37,967 nucleotides of DNA from Winogradskyella sp. (GTDB lineage Bacteria; Bacteroidota; Bacteroidia; Flavobacteriales; Flavobacteriaceae): contig NZ_JANQOM010000087.1 of NCBI RefSeq assembly GCF_028289625.1, forward strand, positions 1 to 37,967, given 5' to 3'. The stretch's first letter is position 1, and the number at the start of each line of letters is the position of its first letter. The notes below the pieces were generated by a model. It had not been told where the DNA came from. It was given only the letters and a program-made list of their open reading frames with translations, and ran no database searches. This document shows, in pieces, positions 1 to 7,577 of this stretch. Position numbers and translations under genes: made by a program.

Positions 1-73
1 TGGCCTATGGTGTAACTGGCAACACGTCTGGTTTTGGTCCAGAAGAGTCTAGGTTCGAGCCCTAGTAGGCCAA
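1..73 (+). tRNA. tRNA-Gln (anticodon TTG)
   Basis: A complete cloverleaf can be drawn. The acceptor arms at 1-7 and 66-72 pair fully, with discriminator A73. The anticodon stem is 27-31/39-43 around a 7-nt loop with TTG at 34-36. The T stem is 49-53/61-65 with a TTCGAGC loop. The anticodon TTG reads CAA, so the tRNA carries glutamine. The 3' CCA is not encoded (ACT follows), so it must be added after transcription. The gene begins at the first base of the window, so any promoter or upstream tRNA partner lies outside. The terminator just downstream suggests it is the last gene of its transcript. Confidence 0.95.
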
Positions 74-86
74 CTGAAATAGAAGT

Positions 87-122
87 CCTAAACATTGATT
101 TGTTTGGGATTTTTTCTTTTTT
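87..122 (+). terminator. Intrinsic terminator after tRNA-Gln
   Basis: A 7-bp stem (87-93 with 102-108, one T-G wobble) encloses an 8-nt loop and is followed by a run of T broken only by one C and an A (109-122). It lies 14 nt after the tRNA and before the convergent stress-protein gene, so it should end the tRNA transcript. It lacks a T tract on the minus strand, so it probably does not serve the facing gene equally well. Confidence 0.7.
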
Positions 123-145
123 ATCCGTCTTATTTACTGTCGTCT

Positions 146-970
146 CTAAATCTTAAACGTAATCACAGGTCGATTGGCATGATTCACCAAATCCTCACTT
201 ATACTACTATTAAAGAAATGCGCGATGCCTTGTCTTCCATGAGTGCTTATGCCAATAAGATCGGCATCAATTTCCTCAGAGAAATTTAGAATACCTTGTT
301 CTACGCTTTTGTCATTGTGCACATTGATCGTAAAGTTCTCAAAAGTTTGGCCTGCAATAAAATCATTGATTCGTGTTCTAGAATCATAGGTGGTTATAAA
401 GTTATTGGCCGTATTCACTAAAAGCAGATGTATTTTGGAATTGAATAACTCAGCAAATTTTACAGCTTGTTTATAGGTTTCTTTATTGTCATTTTTAAAA
501 TCGGATGCAAAGACAAAGTTTCTGATATTAAAACTATTATGTTCGTTTTTAATGACGAGTACTGGTACATCCGAAGAGCGTACTACCTTCTCGGCATTAG
601 AACCAATAAACATTTCCTTAAGCCCAGAGGCACCATGTGAGCCCATGACGATTAAATCAATATCAAACTCTTTACAAGCTTCTTTAATTTCATTAAAGGT
701 GATATCAGCCTTAACGGTTTCGTGAACAGTAATGTCATCCAAGAAATCATTCTCCATAAGATCTTCAAACTTCCTATGGGCAAGCCTCATGAAAAATAAA
801 GCTTCAGGAACATCACTATGCGCATTTATAGGGTCGATTTGCTGCATAGGGATTTCCATCATATGCAATAAATAAATGTCAGCACCGTGTTTCCTTGCTA
901 ACATGGCAGCAACTTTTAAGGCATGCTCTGCTTGTTCAGAAAAATCTGTAGGGACGAGTATTCTGTTCAT
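146..970 (-). CDS. Tandem-domain universal stress protein (UspA family)
   Basis: This is a 274-residue cytoplasmic protein with two UspA-like domains, roughly residues 1-142 and 147-274. Domain 1 opens with the typical ILVPTDFSE strand. It keeps the ATP-binding pattern G-x2-G-x9-G-S at residues 110-124 (GSHGASGLKEMFIGS), followed by PVLVIK. Domain 2 has the matching region at about 242-256 (STHGRQGIAHFFNSS), but the first and third glycines of the pattern are replaced by serine, so it probably binds nucleotide poorly or not at all. Two-domain Usp proteins of this size are common in Bacteroidetes. The physiological stress it answers cannot be told from sequence. It is a single gene, transcribed divergently from rimP. 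I see no clear consensus promoter in the 150-nt gap on its strand. Confidence 0.9.
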   Translation of the reverse strand: MNRILVPTDFSEQAEHALKVAAMLARKHGADIYLLHMMEIPMQQIDPINAHSDVPEALFFMRLAHRKFEDLMENDFLDDITVHETVKADITFNEIKEACKEFDIDLIVMGSHGASGLKEMFIGSNAEKVVRSSDVPVLVIKNEHNSFNIRNFVFASDFKNDNKETYKQAVKFAELFNSKIHLLLVNTANNFITTYDSRTRINDFIAGQTFENFTINVHNDKSVEQGILNFSEEIDADLIGISTHGRQGIAHFFNSSISEDLVNHANRPVITFKI

Positions 971-1027
971 TATAATTGATTTTAGTTAGTCTTATAAATT
1001 TAAGAAAATAATTCCACTTTCATCAGC

Positions 1028-1059
1028 TTTGAAAAATCAATATAAATATTGTATATTTG
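1028..1059 (+). promoter_or_regulatory. Consensus promoter of the rimP-nusA-infB operon
   Basis: TTTG at 1028-1031 and TATATTTG at 1052-1059 are separated by exactly 20 nt. This matches the known Bacteroidetes primary sigma pattern (TTTG around -33, TAnnTTTG around -7). Transcription would start near 1064-1068, giving a leader of about 55-60 nt before the rimP ATG at 1123. The call rests on motif match, spacing and position; no start site has been measured. Confidence 0.75.
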
Positions 1060-1086
1060 CACCGTTGTTTACGATAATGAATAAGC

Positions 1087-1112
1087 GAGAGGACGAGAAG
1101 TCCTCTCTTTTT
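1087..1112 (+). promoter_or_regulatory. Terminator-like hairpin in the rimP leader (possible attenuator)
   Basis: A perfect 8-bp GC-rich stem (1087-1094 with 1100-1107) with a 5-nt GAGAA loop is followed directly by TTTTT (1108-1112). It lies downstream of the predicted promoter and ends 15 nt before the rimP start codon. The shape is that of an intrinsic terminator inside a 5' leader. It could attenuate the operon, with NusA, encoded downstream, as a natural modulator of termination. It could also limit ribosome access to the start. The structure is seen in the sequence; the regulation is inference. Confidence 0.6.
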
Positions 1113-1122
1113 ATATCAAGAA

Positions 1123-1587
1123 ATGTTTAAGGATACCGTAAAAGAGCTATTGGATAAGGCATTAAATGAACGTAAGGGTCTATTCCTTATAGATTTCGAA
1201 ATCTTATCTGATAATACAATTAGAGTTATACTTGATGGTGATAACGGTGTACTAGTTGAAGATTGTATGTTTGTTAGTAGGGCCATAGAGCATAACTTGG
1301 ATAGAGAAGAACAGGATTTTTCATTAGAAGTTACATCGAGTGGTGCGACATCACCATTAGTGTTCCCAAGACAATATAACAAACACATCGGTCGAAATTT
1401 AGAAGTTAAGACTAATGAAGGCGATAAGTTTGAAGGTCAATTGGCTGAGGTTACCGAAGAAGGTATAGTGTTGAAATGGAAAGCTAGAGAACCAAAACCT
1501 GTGGGTAAAGGTAAAGTTACAGTGACAAAAGAGGCCGCAATAGCCTTTAGTGATATTAAAGAAGCAAAAGTTAAAATAAAATTTTAA
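1123..1587 (+). CDS. rimP: Ribosome maturation factor RimP
   Basis: This 154-residue protein has the normal RimP length. RimP binds the assembling 30S subunit and promotes maturation. An N-terminal alpha/beta domain (about 1-80) contains the family stretch around VILDGDNGV and the LEVTSSGATSPL segment, the counterpart of the classical LEVSSPGxxRPL motif. A C-terminal SH3-like domain (about 85-154) begins at the RNLEVKT strand. The ATG at 1123 is the first start after the leader hairpin, and there is no Shine-Dalgarno sequence, as is usual in this phylum. It is first in the rimP-nusA-infB order seen across bacteria, with nusA 12 nt downstream, so co-transcription is very likely. Confidence 0.95.
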   Translation: MFKDTVKELLDKALNERKGLFLIDFEILSDNTIRVILDGDNGVLVEDCMFVSRAIEHNLDREEQDFSLEVTSSGATSPLVFPRQYNKHIGRNLEVKTNEGDKFEGQLAEVTEEGIVLKWKAREPKPVGKGKVTVTKEAAIAFSDIKEAKVKIKF

Positions 1588-1599
1588 TTCATATAAATT

Positions 1600-2832
1600 A
1601 TGGAAAATGTAGCATTGATTGAATCATTTTCAGAGTTTAAGGACGATAAGTTAATCGACAGAGTAACGCTAATGGCGATTTTGGAAGATGTATTGCGTAA
1701 TGCATTAAAGAAAAAATATGGCGATGATGACAATTTCGATATCATCATTAACCCAGATAAAGGGGATTTAGAGATCTGGAGAAATCGCATTGTAGTAGCA
1801 GATGGTGAAGTTGAGGAGCCCAACCAAGAGATAGCCTTGTCCGAAGCACAGAAAATAGAGCCTGATTTTGAAGTTGGTGAAGATGTTGCAGAGGAAGTTA
1901 AACTTGTAGATTTAGGAAGACGATCCATTTTAGCATTAAGACAAAACCTAATTTCTAAAATTCATGAGCACGATAATACCAATATCTATAAACAATTTAA
2001 AGAGCTTGAAGGTGAGATTTATACTGCTGAGGTACACCATATTCGTCATAGAGCCATTATTTTGTTAGATGATGATGGTAATGAAATTATCCTTCCAAAA
2101 GATAGACAAATCCCTTCTGATTTCTTCAGAAAAGGAGAAAATGTAAGAGGGATTATTGAAAGCGTAGAATTAAAAGGAAGCAAGCCGGCTATTATCATGT
2201 CTCGGACCTCACCTTTGTTCTTAGAAAAGTTATTTGAGCAGGAAATTCCCGAAGTATTCGACGGTTTAATCACCGTGAAAAGGGTAGTGAGAATTCCTGG
2301 TGAAAAGGCAAAAGTAGCGGTTGACTCATATGACGACAGAATTGATCCTGTTGGTGCTTGTGTTGGTATGAAAGGATCTCGAATCCATGGTATTGTAAGA
2401 GAGTTAGGAAACGAAAACATTGATGTAATTAATTATACCAATAATATTCAACTGTTTGTGACTAGAGCGTTGAGTCCTGCACGTGTAACATCTTTAAAAC
2501 TAGATGAAGAAAATATGCGTGCTGAGGTGTTGTTAAAGCCAGAAGAAGTATCTAAAGCCATTGGCAGAGGTGGACACAACATTCGTTTGGCAGGCCAATT
2601 AACAGGTTTCGAAATAGACGTATTTAGAGAGGGCGCTGAGGAAGATGTAGAGTTAAAAGAATTCTCTGATGAAATAGACGGTTGGATTATTGATGAATTT
2701 AGTAAAGCTGGTTTAGATACGGCAAAAAGCATTTTAGAACAGGACGTTGATGATTTAGTGAAGCGCACTGATTTAGAAGAAGAAACAATTTTAGATGTCA
2801 TTAGAATTCTCAAGGAAGAATTCGAAGATTAA
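1600..2832 (+). CDS. nusA: Transcription termination/antitermination factor NusA
   Basis: This 410-residue NusA binds RNA polymerase and nascent RNA and modulates pausing, termination and antitermination. The order is an N-terminal polymerase-binding domain (about 1-125), an S1 domain (about 130-205), and two KH domains. The KH domains carry their glycine loops at 256-259 (GMKG) and 322-325 (GRGG). A short helical acidic tail follows (about 350-410). It lacks the paired C-terminal acidic repeats of the longer E. coli protein, and 410 residues is ordinary for Bacteroidetes. It is 12 nt after rimP and 69 nt before infB. Autoregulation through the leader hairpin at 1087-1112 is possible but unproven. 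Confidence 0.97.
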   Translation: MENVALIESFSEFKDDKLIDRVTLMAILEDVLRNALKKKYGDDDNFDIIINPDKGDLEIWRNRIVVADGEVEEPNQEIALSEAQKIEPDFEVGEDVAEEVKLVDLGRRSILALRQNLISKIHEHDNTNIYKQFKELEGEIYTAEVHHIRHRAIILLDDDGNEIILPKDRQIPSDFFRKGENVRGIIESVELKGSKPAIIMSRTSPLFLEKLFEQEIPEVFDGLITVKRVVRIPGEKAKVAVDSYDDRIDPVGACVGMKGSRIHGIVRELGNENIDVINYTNNIQLFVTRALSPARVTSLKLDEENMRAEVLLKPEEVSKAIGRGGHNIRLAGQLTGFEIDVFREGAEEDVELKEFSDEIDGWIIDEFSKAGLDTAKSILEQDVDDLVKRTDLEEETILDVIRILKEEFED

Positions 2833-2901
2833 TAACAGTTTAACTTTAAAACGGAGAAAGTTAGATTGATATAAACAGATTTAAGTATATTACGGCGATT
2901 T

Positions 2902-5571
2902 ATGGCTCAAATTAGAATAAATAAAGTATTACGGGAGTTGAATATCTCATTGGATCGTGCAGTGGATTTTTTAGAATCCAAAGGCATTGATATTGAGAAA
3001 AGCCCCAATACAAAAATTTCGCAAGAGGTTTACGATACGCTATCTGATGAATTTCAGACAGATGCATCTAAGCGTGAGAAGGCTCAAGAAGTAAGTGAAG
3101 CAAAACTTAAGGAAAAAGAAGAGCTTCGGGAGCAACGCGAACGCGAAATTGAAGAGAAAGAGAAAAAAGAAGCCGCAAAAGATACTGTAGTTAAGGCCAA
3201 GGCTGAATTAAGTGGTCCTAAGCAAATAGGTAAAATCGACTTAGACAAAAAACCAAAAGCCAAAGTAGAAAAAAAAGAAGAACAGCCTAAGCCGGCAGAA
3301 CAAGTTGAAAAGCCTAAAGTAGAAAAGGAAAAGCCCAAGAAGGAAATACCTGCGAAAATTGAGCCAAAAGCCAAAAAGCTTACTGAAGACGAAGCACCTA
3401 AAAAAGATGAAAAATTAAAGACACAGTATCAAAAGCTTTCAGGTCCTACGACAACAGGTAAGAAAATAGACCTCACTCAATTTAACAAACCAAAAAAGAA
3501 AAAGGAAGAAAAAAAGACCGAAGCATCATCTGGTAGTGAGTCTAACAAACGAAAAAGGCGTCGTATTAGTAAAGGAGGAAATGAAGGAGGTGGACGACCT
3601 AATTTTGATAATAGAAGAAATCAGAAAGGTAGAGGTTCTAGGCCAAAAGTTGTCAAGGAAGAACCAAGTGAAGAAGAAGTACAGAAACAAGTTAGGGAAA
3701 CCTTAGAAAAACTTCAAGGAAAATCCAACAAAGGAAAAGGTGCAAAGTACCGTAGAGAGAAAAGAGAACAACATAGAGAGCAATCTGAGAAAGAACTTCA
3801 GGCAGAAGCTGCAGAAAGTAAAACCCTGAAGGTAACAGAATTTGTTACTGTAAGTGAAGTTGCCACTATGATGGATGTTGGTGTCACCCAGGTGATTTCT
3901 GCATGTATGTCCTTGGGAATGATGGTGACGATGAATCAGCGATTAGATGCTGAAACACTTTCGATTGTTGCCGAAGAGTTTGGATTTGACGTCGAATTTG
4001 TGACGGCAGATATCGAAGAATCCATAGAAACGGCTGCTGATGACCCTAAAGACTTAAAACCTCGTGCACCTATTGTAACTGTAATGGGTCACGTGGATCA
4101 CGGTAAAACCTCACTTTTGGATTATATACGAGAAGAGAATGTAATCGCTGGTGAGTCAGGTGGAATTACACAGCACATCGGAGCTTATGGTGTAGAATTA
4201 TCGGATGGGCAAGAAATAGCATTTTTAGATACTCCAGGTCACGAGGCCTTTACGGCAATGCGTGCTCGTGGAGCACAAGTAACTGATATTGCGATAATTG
4301 TAGTGGCAGCAGATGATGCCATAATGCCACAAACCAAAGAAGCGATTTCACATGCACAGGCGGCTGGTGTACCAATTGTTTTTGCCATCAATAAAATTGA
4401 TAAACCAGATGCTAACCCAGAAAAAGTGAAAGAAGGATTAGCCAACATGAATTTATTGGTTGAAGATTGGGGAGGAAAAATCCAATCTCATGATATTTCA
4501 GCGAAATTAGGTACTGGTGTCAAGGAATTACTCGAAAAAGTACTACTCGAAGCCGAGTTATTAGAATTAAAAGCTAATCCAAATAAACCAGCAAACGGAA
4601 CAGTTGTCGAAGCCTATTTAGATAAGGGTAGAGGCTATGTATCAACTATTTTGGTACAGGCAGGAACCTTAAAAATAGGGGATTATGTATTAGCAGGGAA
4701 AAACAGTGGCAAGGTAAAGGCCATGCACGATGAGCGCGGTAATGATATTTTTGAAGCTGGACCGTCAACACCTGTATCTATTTTAGGATTGGATGGTGCA
4801 CCTCAGGCGGGCGACAAATTTAATGTGTTCGAAGATGAGAGAGAGGCGAAGCAAATTGCTGCTAAGCGTACGCAACTACAACGTGAGCAATCTGTAAGAA
4901 CGCAACGCCATATTACCCTCGATGAAATTGGAAGACGTATAGCGCTTGGTGACTTCCAAGAATTAAATATTATTCTTAAAGGTGACGTGGATGGTTCTGT
5001 AGAAGCTTTAACAGATTCGTTCCAGAAGCTATCTACTGAAGAAATTCAAGTGAATATCATTCACAAAGGTGTAGGTGCGATTACGGAAAGTGATGTATTA
5101 TTAGCCTCAGCATCTGACGCAATTATTGTTGGATTTAATGTACGTCCAGTGGGTAATGCAAGGTCAATAGCCGATAAAGAAGAAATTGATATTAGAACGT
5201 ATTCTATCATTTATGATGCTATCAATGACTTAAAGGATGCTATGGAAGGGTTATTGTCACCTGAGGTTAAAGAGGAAGTTACAGGTACAGCCGAGATAAG
5301 AGAAACGTTCAAGATCTCTAAAGTCGGAACTATTGCTGGTTGTATGGTCACTAATGGTAAGATTTTCAGAAACTCTGGTGTAAGAATAATTAGAGATGGT
5401 GTTGTAGTCTTTACAGGAGAATTAGATTCATTAAAACGCTTTAAGGATGATGTTAAAGAAGTCTCTAAAGGGTATGATTGTGGTATGCAAATTAAAGGTT
5501 ATAATGATATCAAAGAAGGTGATGTCATAGAAGCCTTCCAAGAGGTCGAAGTCAAGAAAACATTAAAATAG
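2902..5571 (+). CDS. infB: Translation initiation factor IF-2
   Basis: This 889-residue GTPase delivers initiator tRNA to the ribosome. Residues 1-60 form a short IF2 N-terminal subdomain. A long Lys/Glu-rich, low-complexity linker with an RKRRR patch follows, to about residue 300. The central IF2_N-like region precedes the G domain, with G1 GHVDHGKT at 396-403, switch GGITQHIG, G3 DTPGH at 443-447 and G4 NKID at 497-500. Beta-barrel domains and the C-terminal fMet-tRNA-binding domain complete the protein. Length is normal for a long-linker Bacteroidetes IF-2. The gene ends the operon, just ahead of the terminator at 5588. Confidence 0.97.
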   Translation: MAQIRINKVLRELNISLDRAVDFLESKGIDIEKSPNTKISQEVYDTLSDEFQTDASKREKAQEVSEAKLKEKEELREQREREIEEKEKKEAAKDTVVKAKAELSGPKQIGKIDLDKKPKAKVEKKEEQPKPAEQVEKPKVEKEKPKKEIPAKIEPKAKKLTEDEAPKKDEKLKTQYQKLSGPTTTGKKIDLTQFNKPKKKKEEKKTEASSGSESNKRKRRRISKGGNEGGGRPNFDNRRNQKGRGSRPKVVKEEPSEEEVQKQVRETLEKLQGKSNKGKGAKYRREKREQHREQSEKELQAEAAESKTLKVTEFVTVSEVATMMDVGVTQVISACMSLGMMVTMNQRLDAETLSIVAEEFGFDVEFVTADIEESIETAADDPKDLKPRAPIVTVMGHVDHGKTSLLDYIREENVIAGESGGITQHIGAYGVELSDGQEIAFLDTPGHEAFTAMRARGAQVTDIAIIVVAADDAIMPQTKEAISHAQAAGVPIVFAINKIDKPDANPEKVKEGLANMNLLVEDWGGKIQSHDISAKLGTGVKELLEKVLLEAELLELKANPNKPANGTVVEAYLDKGRGYVSTILVQAGTLKIGDYVLAGKNSGKVKAMHDERGNDIFEAGPSTPVSILGLDGAPQAGDKFNVFEDEREAKQIAAKRTQLQREQSVRTQRHITLDEIGRRIALGDFQELNIILKGDVDGSVEALTDSFQKLSTEEIQVNIIHKGVGAITESDVLLASASDAIIVGFNVRPVGNARSIADKEEIDIRTYSIIYDAINDLKDAMEGLLSPEVKEEVTGTAEIRETFKISKVGTIAGCMVTNGKIFRNSGVRIIRDGVVVFTGELDSLKRFKDDVKEVSKGYDCGMQIKGYNDIKEGDVIEAFQEVEVKKTLK

Positions 5572-5587
5572 TTGAATTCCAGTAAAA

Positions 5588-5612
5588 AAAGCCGACAATA
5601 AAAGTCGGCTTT
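5588..5612. terminator. Bidirectional terminator between infB and the SPOR gene
   Basis: A 9-bp stem (5588-5596 with 5604-5612) has a 7-nt A-rich loop. The A run before the stem (5584-5590) gives a T tract on the minus strand, and the plus strand ends in TTTCTTAATT. It therefore fits as a shared terminator for infB and the convergent SPOR-domain gene. Confidence 0.85.
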
Positions 5613-5638
5613 CTTAATTATTCTAGATATACTTAAGC

Positions 5639-6028
5639 TTATTTTTTATCTAACTTTGGCTGAAAGATAATGGCATTCATATATGTTTTCTTAACCTTAG
5701 CTAAGGCACGATCGGCCTCTAATCTGGTGGCAAAATTACCTACCCAAACTTTATAATTTGGTGTGTTCCAGACAATCTCAACGGGCCATTCCCCATAACT
5801 ATTTAAGAAATTTAATTTTTCACGTTGAGCCTTATCAGGATCCACACTTTGATACACCTGAATTTTGTAAATCTTTGTTGTCTTTATGTCTTTCTTATAT
5901 TCTAACAATCTATCGATATCACTGTCCTGATCGATAGTGACTTCACCTTGTTGCGCATGAAGCGAAATTGAAAAAAATAAAACCAGTATTATAGTCTTGA
6001 TATATCTGTTTTTTTTGCTCATAATCAA
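5639..6028 (-). CDS. Secreted SPOR-domain protein
   Basis: This is a 129-residue protein with a Sec signal peptide (basic start, hydrophobic residues 11-23, likely cleavage after HA at 24-25). One SPOR-like domain covers about residues 53-125: KIQVYQS opens it, and YKVWVGNFATRLEADRALAKV is the characteristic second half. SPOR domains bind denuded glycan strands in septal peptidoglycan, so a periplasmic, wall-associated role is likely; the partner is unknown. A second ATG two codons downstream (6022) is an equally possible start. The protein is almost only signal plus domain, with no enzymatic module. It converges on infB and diverges from actA. Confidence 0.85.
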   Translation of the reverse strand: MIMSKKNRYIKTIILVLFFSISLHAQQGEVTIDQDSDIDRLLEYKKDIKTTKIYKIQVYQSVDPDKAQREKLNFLNSYGEWPVEIVWNTPNYKVWVGNFATRLEADRALAKVKKTYMNAIIFQPKLDKK

Positions 6029-6039
6029 ACATTTTAATG

Positions 6040-6071
6040 CAAAGGTATGTTATTCAACGATAAAGCCTAAA
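6040..6071 (-). promoter_or_regulatory. Putative promoter of the SPOR-domain gene
   Basis: Reading the minus strand, TACCTTTG lies at 6047-6040, a perfect TAnnTTTG -7 element. It is preceded by TTTA at 6071-6068 with a 20-nt spacer, one mismatch from TTTG. The implied start site would leave only a few bases before the ATG at 6028, consistent with either candidate start. Confidence 0.5.
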
Positions 6072-6143
6072 AAATGTTATTTAGAATTGGTATAAATTGT
6101 ATATTAACACTTCCCTAAGATTTCTAAAATCGACTTTATACCT

Positions 6144-6151
6144 TACTTTTG
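6144..6151 (+). promoter_or_regulatory. -7 element of the act-cox operon promoter
   Basis: TACTTTTG at 6144-6151 matches TAnnTTTG perfectly. The upstream element is weaker: TTTC at 6121-6124 with a 19-nt spacer. The site lies just ahead of the in-frame ATG at 6153, so a transcript made from it would begin at or after that codon. This is the main reason actA is called from 6234. Confidence 0.5.
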
Positions 6152-6233
6152 CATGAGTTTTTGGAAACATGACTTTCGTCATATTTATCTGAAAAAATCG
6201 TACCAAAGTTTAGAAGATAATTCAACTAAGAAT

Positions 6234-7550
6234 ATGAAACAGGTGATCTGCCAAAATTTAACCTCTAAGATACTTAGCCTAGGTTTTATTTTATTACTTA
6301 CGTTTTCAACCTCACTTAATGCCCAAGAGGGCGATCCAGCAAACGGAAAATCACTCTTTAACGCCAATTGTGCGGCTTGTCACAAGCTCGATGCGCCTAT
6401 GACAGGACCAGCGCTTCGTAATGTTGAAGCACGACTTTATGATGAAGAAGGATTGGACAGGGAATGGCTTAATGCGTGGATAAGAAACAGTAATGCGTTA
6501 ATAAAATCTGGTGATGCTTACGCCAATAAAATTTATAATGAGTGGAACCAAACGGCAATGAATGCGTTTCCACAGTTGAGCGACCAAGATATTTCGGATA
6601 TTTTGGCTTATACCGCTGTAGATCCTTGTGAATTAAACCCGCAATCTTCACCTGATTGCCCAGGATATATACCACCTCCTCAAGGGGATGATCAAGCTGG
6701 AACAGGTGGGATTTCAAACAATTTAATTTTAGGTGCTCTCGCGGTATTATTTGGTTTATTAGCCATGGCGTTAATTTTGGTAAAACGTACATTAAATCGT
6801 TTTGCCGAAGCCAAAGGCATCGAAGTTATTGCAGAAACGAAGAGAAAGCCAATTTGGAAGGCCTTTGTAGAAAACCAATTTTTAGTTTTGGTTACAGCTA
6901 TTTTCTTCCTATTGGCAAGCGGCTATTTTGTGTATGGGTATTTTATGCAAGTAGGTGTCGATCAAGGCTACGAGCCTATACAGCCAATTCATTATTCCCA
7001 CAGAATACATGCAGGCGACAACGGTATCGATTGTAAGTATTGCCACTCTTCGGCAAGAGTAAGTAAGCATTCGGGAATTCCTTCACTTAACATTTGTATG
7101 AATTGCCACAAATCTATTTCTCAAGTGGCAGAGACAACACAGCAAGATGGGTTAAAAGAATTTGGTGTAGACTATAACGCAGAGATACAAAAACTATATG
7201 AGGCTGTTGGATGGGACGGAACGGCTTACACAGGTGAATCTAAACCTGTAAAATGGATACGCATTCACAACTTACCAGACTTTGCGTATTTCAATCACTC
7301 ACAGCACGTTTCTGTAGCTGGCGTAGAGTGTCAAACCTGTCATGGCCCAGTCGAAGAAATGGAAATTATGTACCAGCACTCACCATTAACTATGGGCTGG
7401 TGTATTAACTGTCATAGAGAAACCAATGTAAAAGTTAAGGACAATGGCTACTATACTAAGATTCATGAAGAGTTATCAAAAAAGTATGGTGTTGAGCAAT
7501 TAACTGCGGCACAAATGGGTGGATTGGAATGTGGTAAGTGCCATTATTAA
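6234..7550 (+). CDS. actA: ActA, multiheme c subunit of alternative complex III
   Basis: ActA is the membrane-anchored multiheme cytochrome c of the quinol:cytochrome c oxidoreductase. From the chosen start it is 438 residues, with a signal peptide ending near residue 30 (SLNAQ). An N-terminal class-I-like cytochrome domain has CAACH at 46-50. Two membrane spans (about 163-186 and 216-238) flank a short basic loop. The periplasmic C-terminal region has five further CxxCH motifs at 267-271, 288-292, 366-370, 390-394 and 433-437, the last one residue from the end. The ATG at 6234 is preferred over the in-frame 6153: it puts a normal signal peptide first, and a promoter -7 box abuts 6153. It is the first gene of the act-cox operon. 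Confidence 0.93.
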   Translation: MKQVICQNLTSKILSLGFILLLTFSTSLNAQEGDPANGKSLFNANCAACHKLDAPMTGPALRNVEARLYDEEGLDREWLNAWIRNSNALIKSGDAYANKIYNEWNQTAMNAFPQLSDQDISDILAYTAVDPCELNPQSSPDCPGYIPPPQGDDQAGTGGISNNLILGALAVLFGLLAMALILVKRTLNRFAEAKGIEVIAETKRKPIWKAFVENQFLVLVTAIFFLLASGYFVYGYFMQVGVDQGYEPIQPIHYSHRIHAGDNGIDCKYCHSSARVSKHSGIPSLNICMNCHKSISQVAETTQQDGLKEFGVDYNAEIQKLYEAVGWDGTAYTGESKPVKWIRIHNLPDFAYFNHSQHVSVAGVECQTCHGPVEEMEIMYQHSPLTMGWCINCHRETNVKVKDNGYYTKIHEELSKKYGVEQLTAAQMGGLECGKCHY

Positions 7551-7577
7551 TTTTAATAAGAAGTAATTCAGAATTAT

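Noticed and set aside
1..1125. tRNA upstream of rimP-nusA-infB, recalling the tRNA-Met gene leading the E. coli operon
   Set aside because: The tRNA has its own terminator, and an oppositely oriented stress-protein gene and a consensus promoter lie between it and rimP, so it is not part of the operon.
2841..2863. 7-bp inverted repeat in the nusA-infB gap
   Set aside because: The stem is AT-rich with a 9-nt loop and no T run. It is too weak to call a terminator or processing site.
6153..6233. Longer N-terminus of ActA from the ATG at 6153
   Set aside because: A promoter -7 box abuts that ATG, and the extra 27 residues would precede a standard signal peptide.
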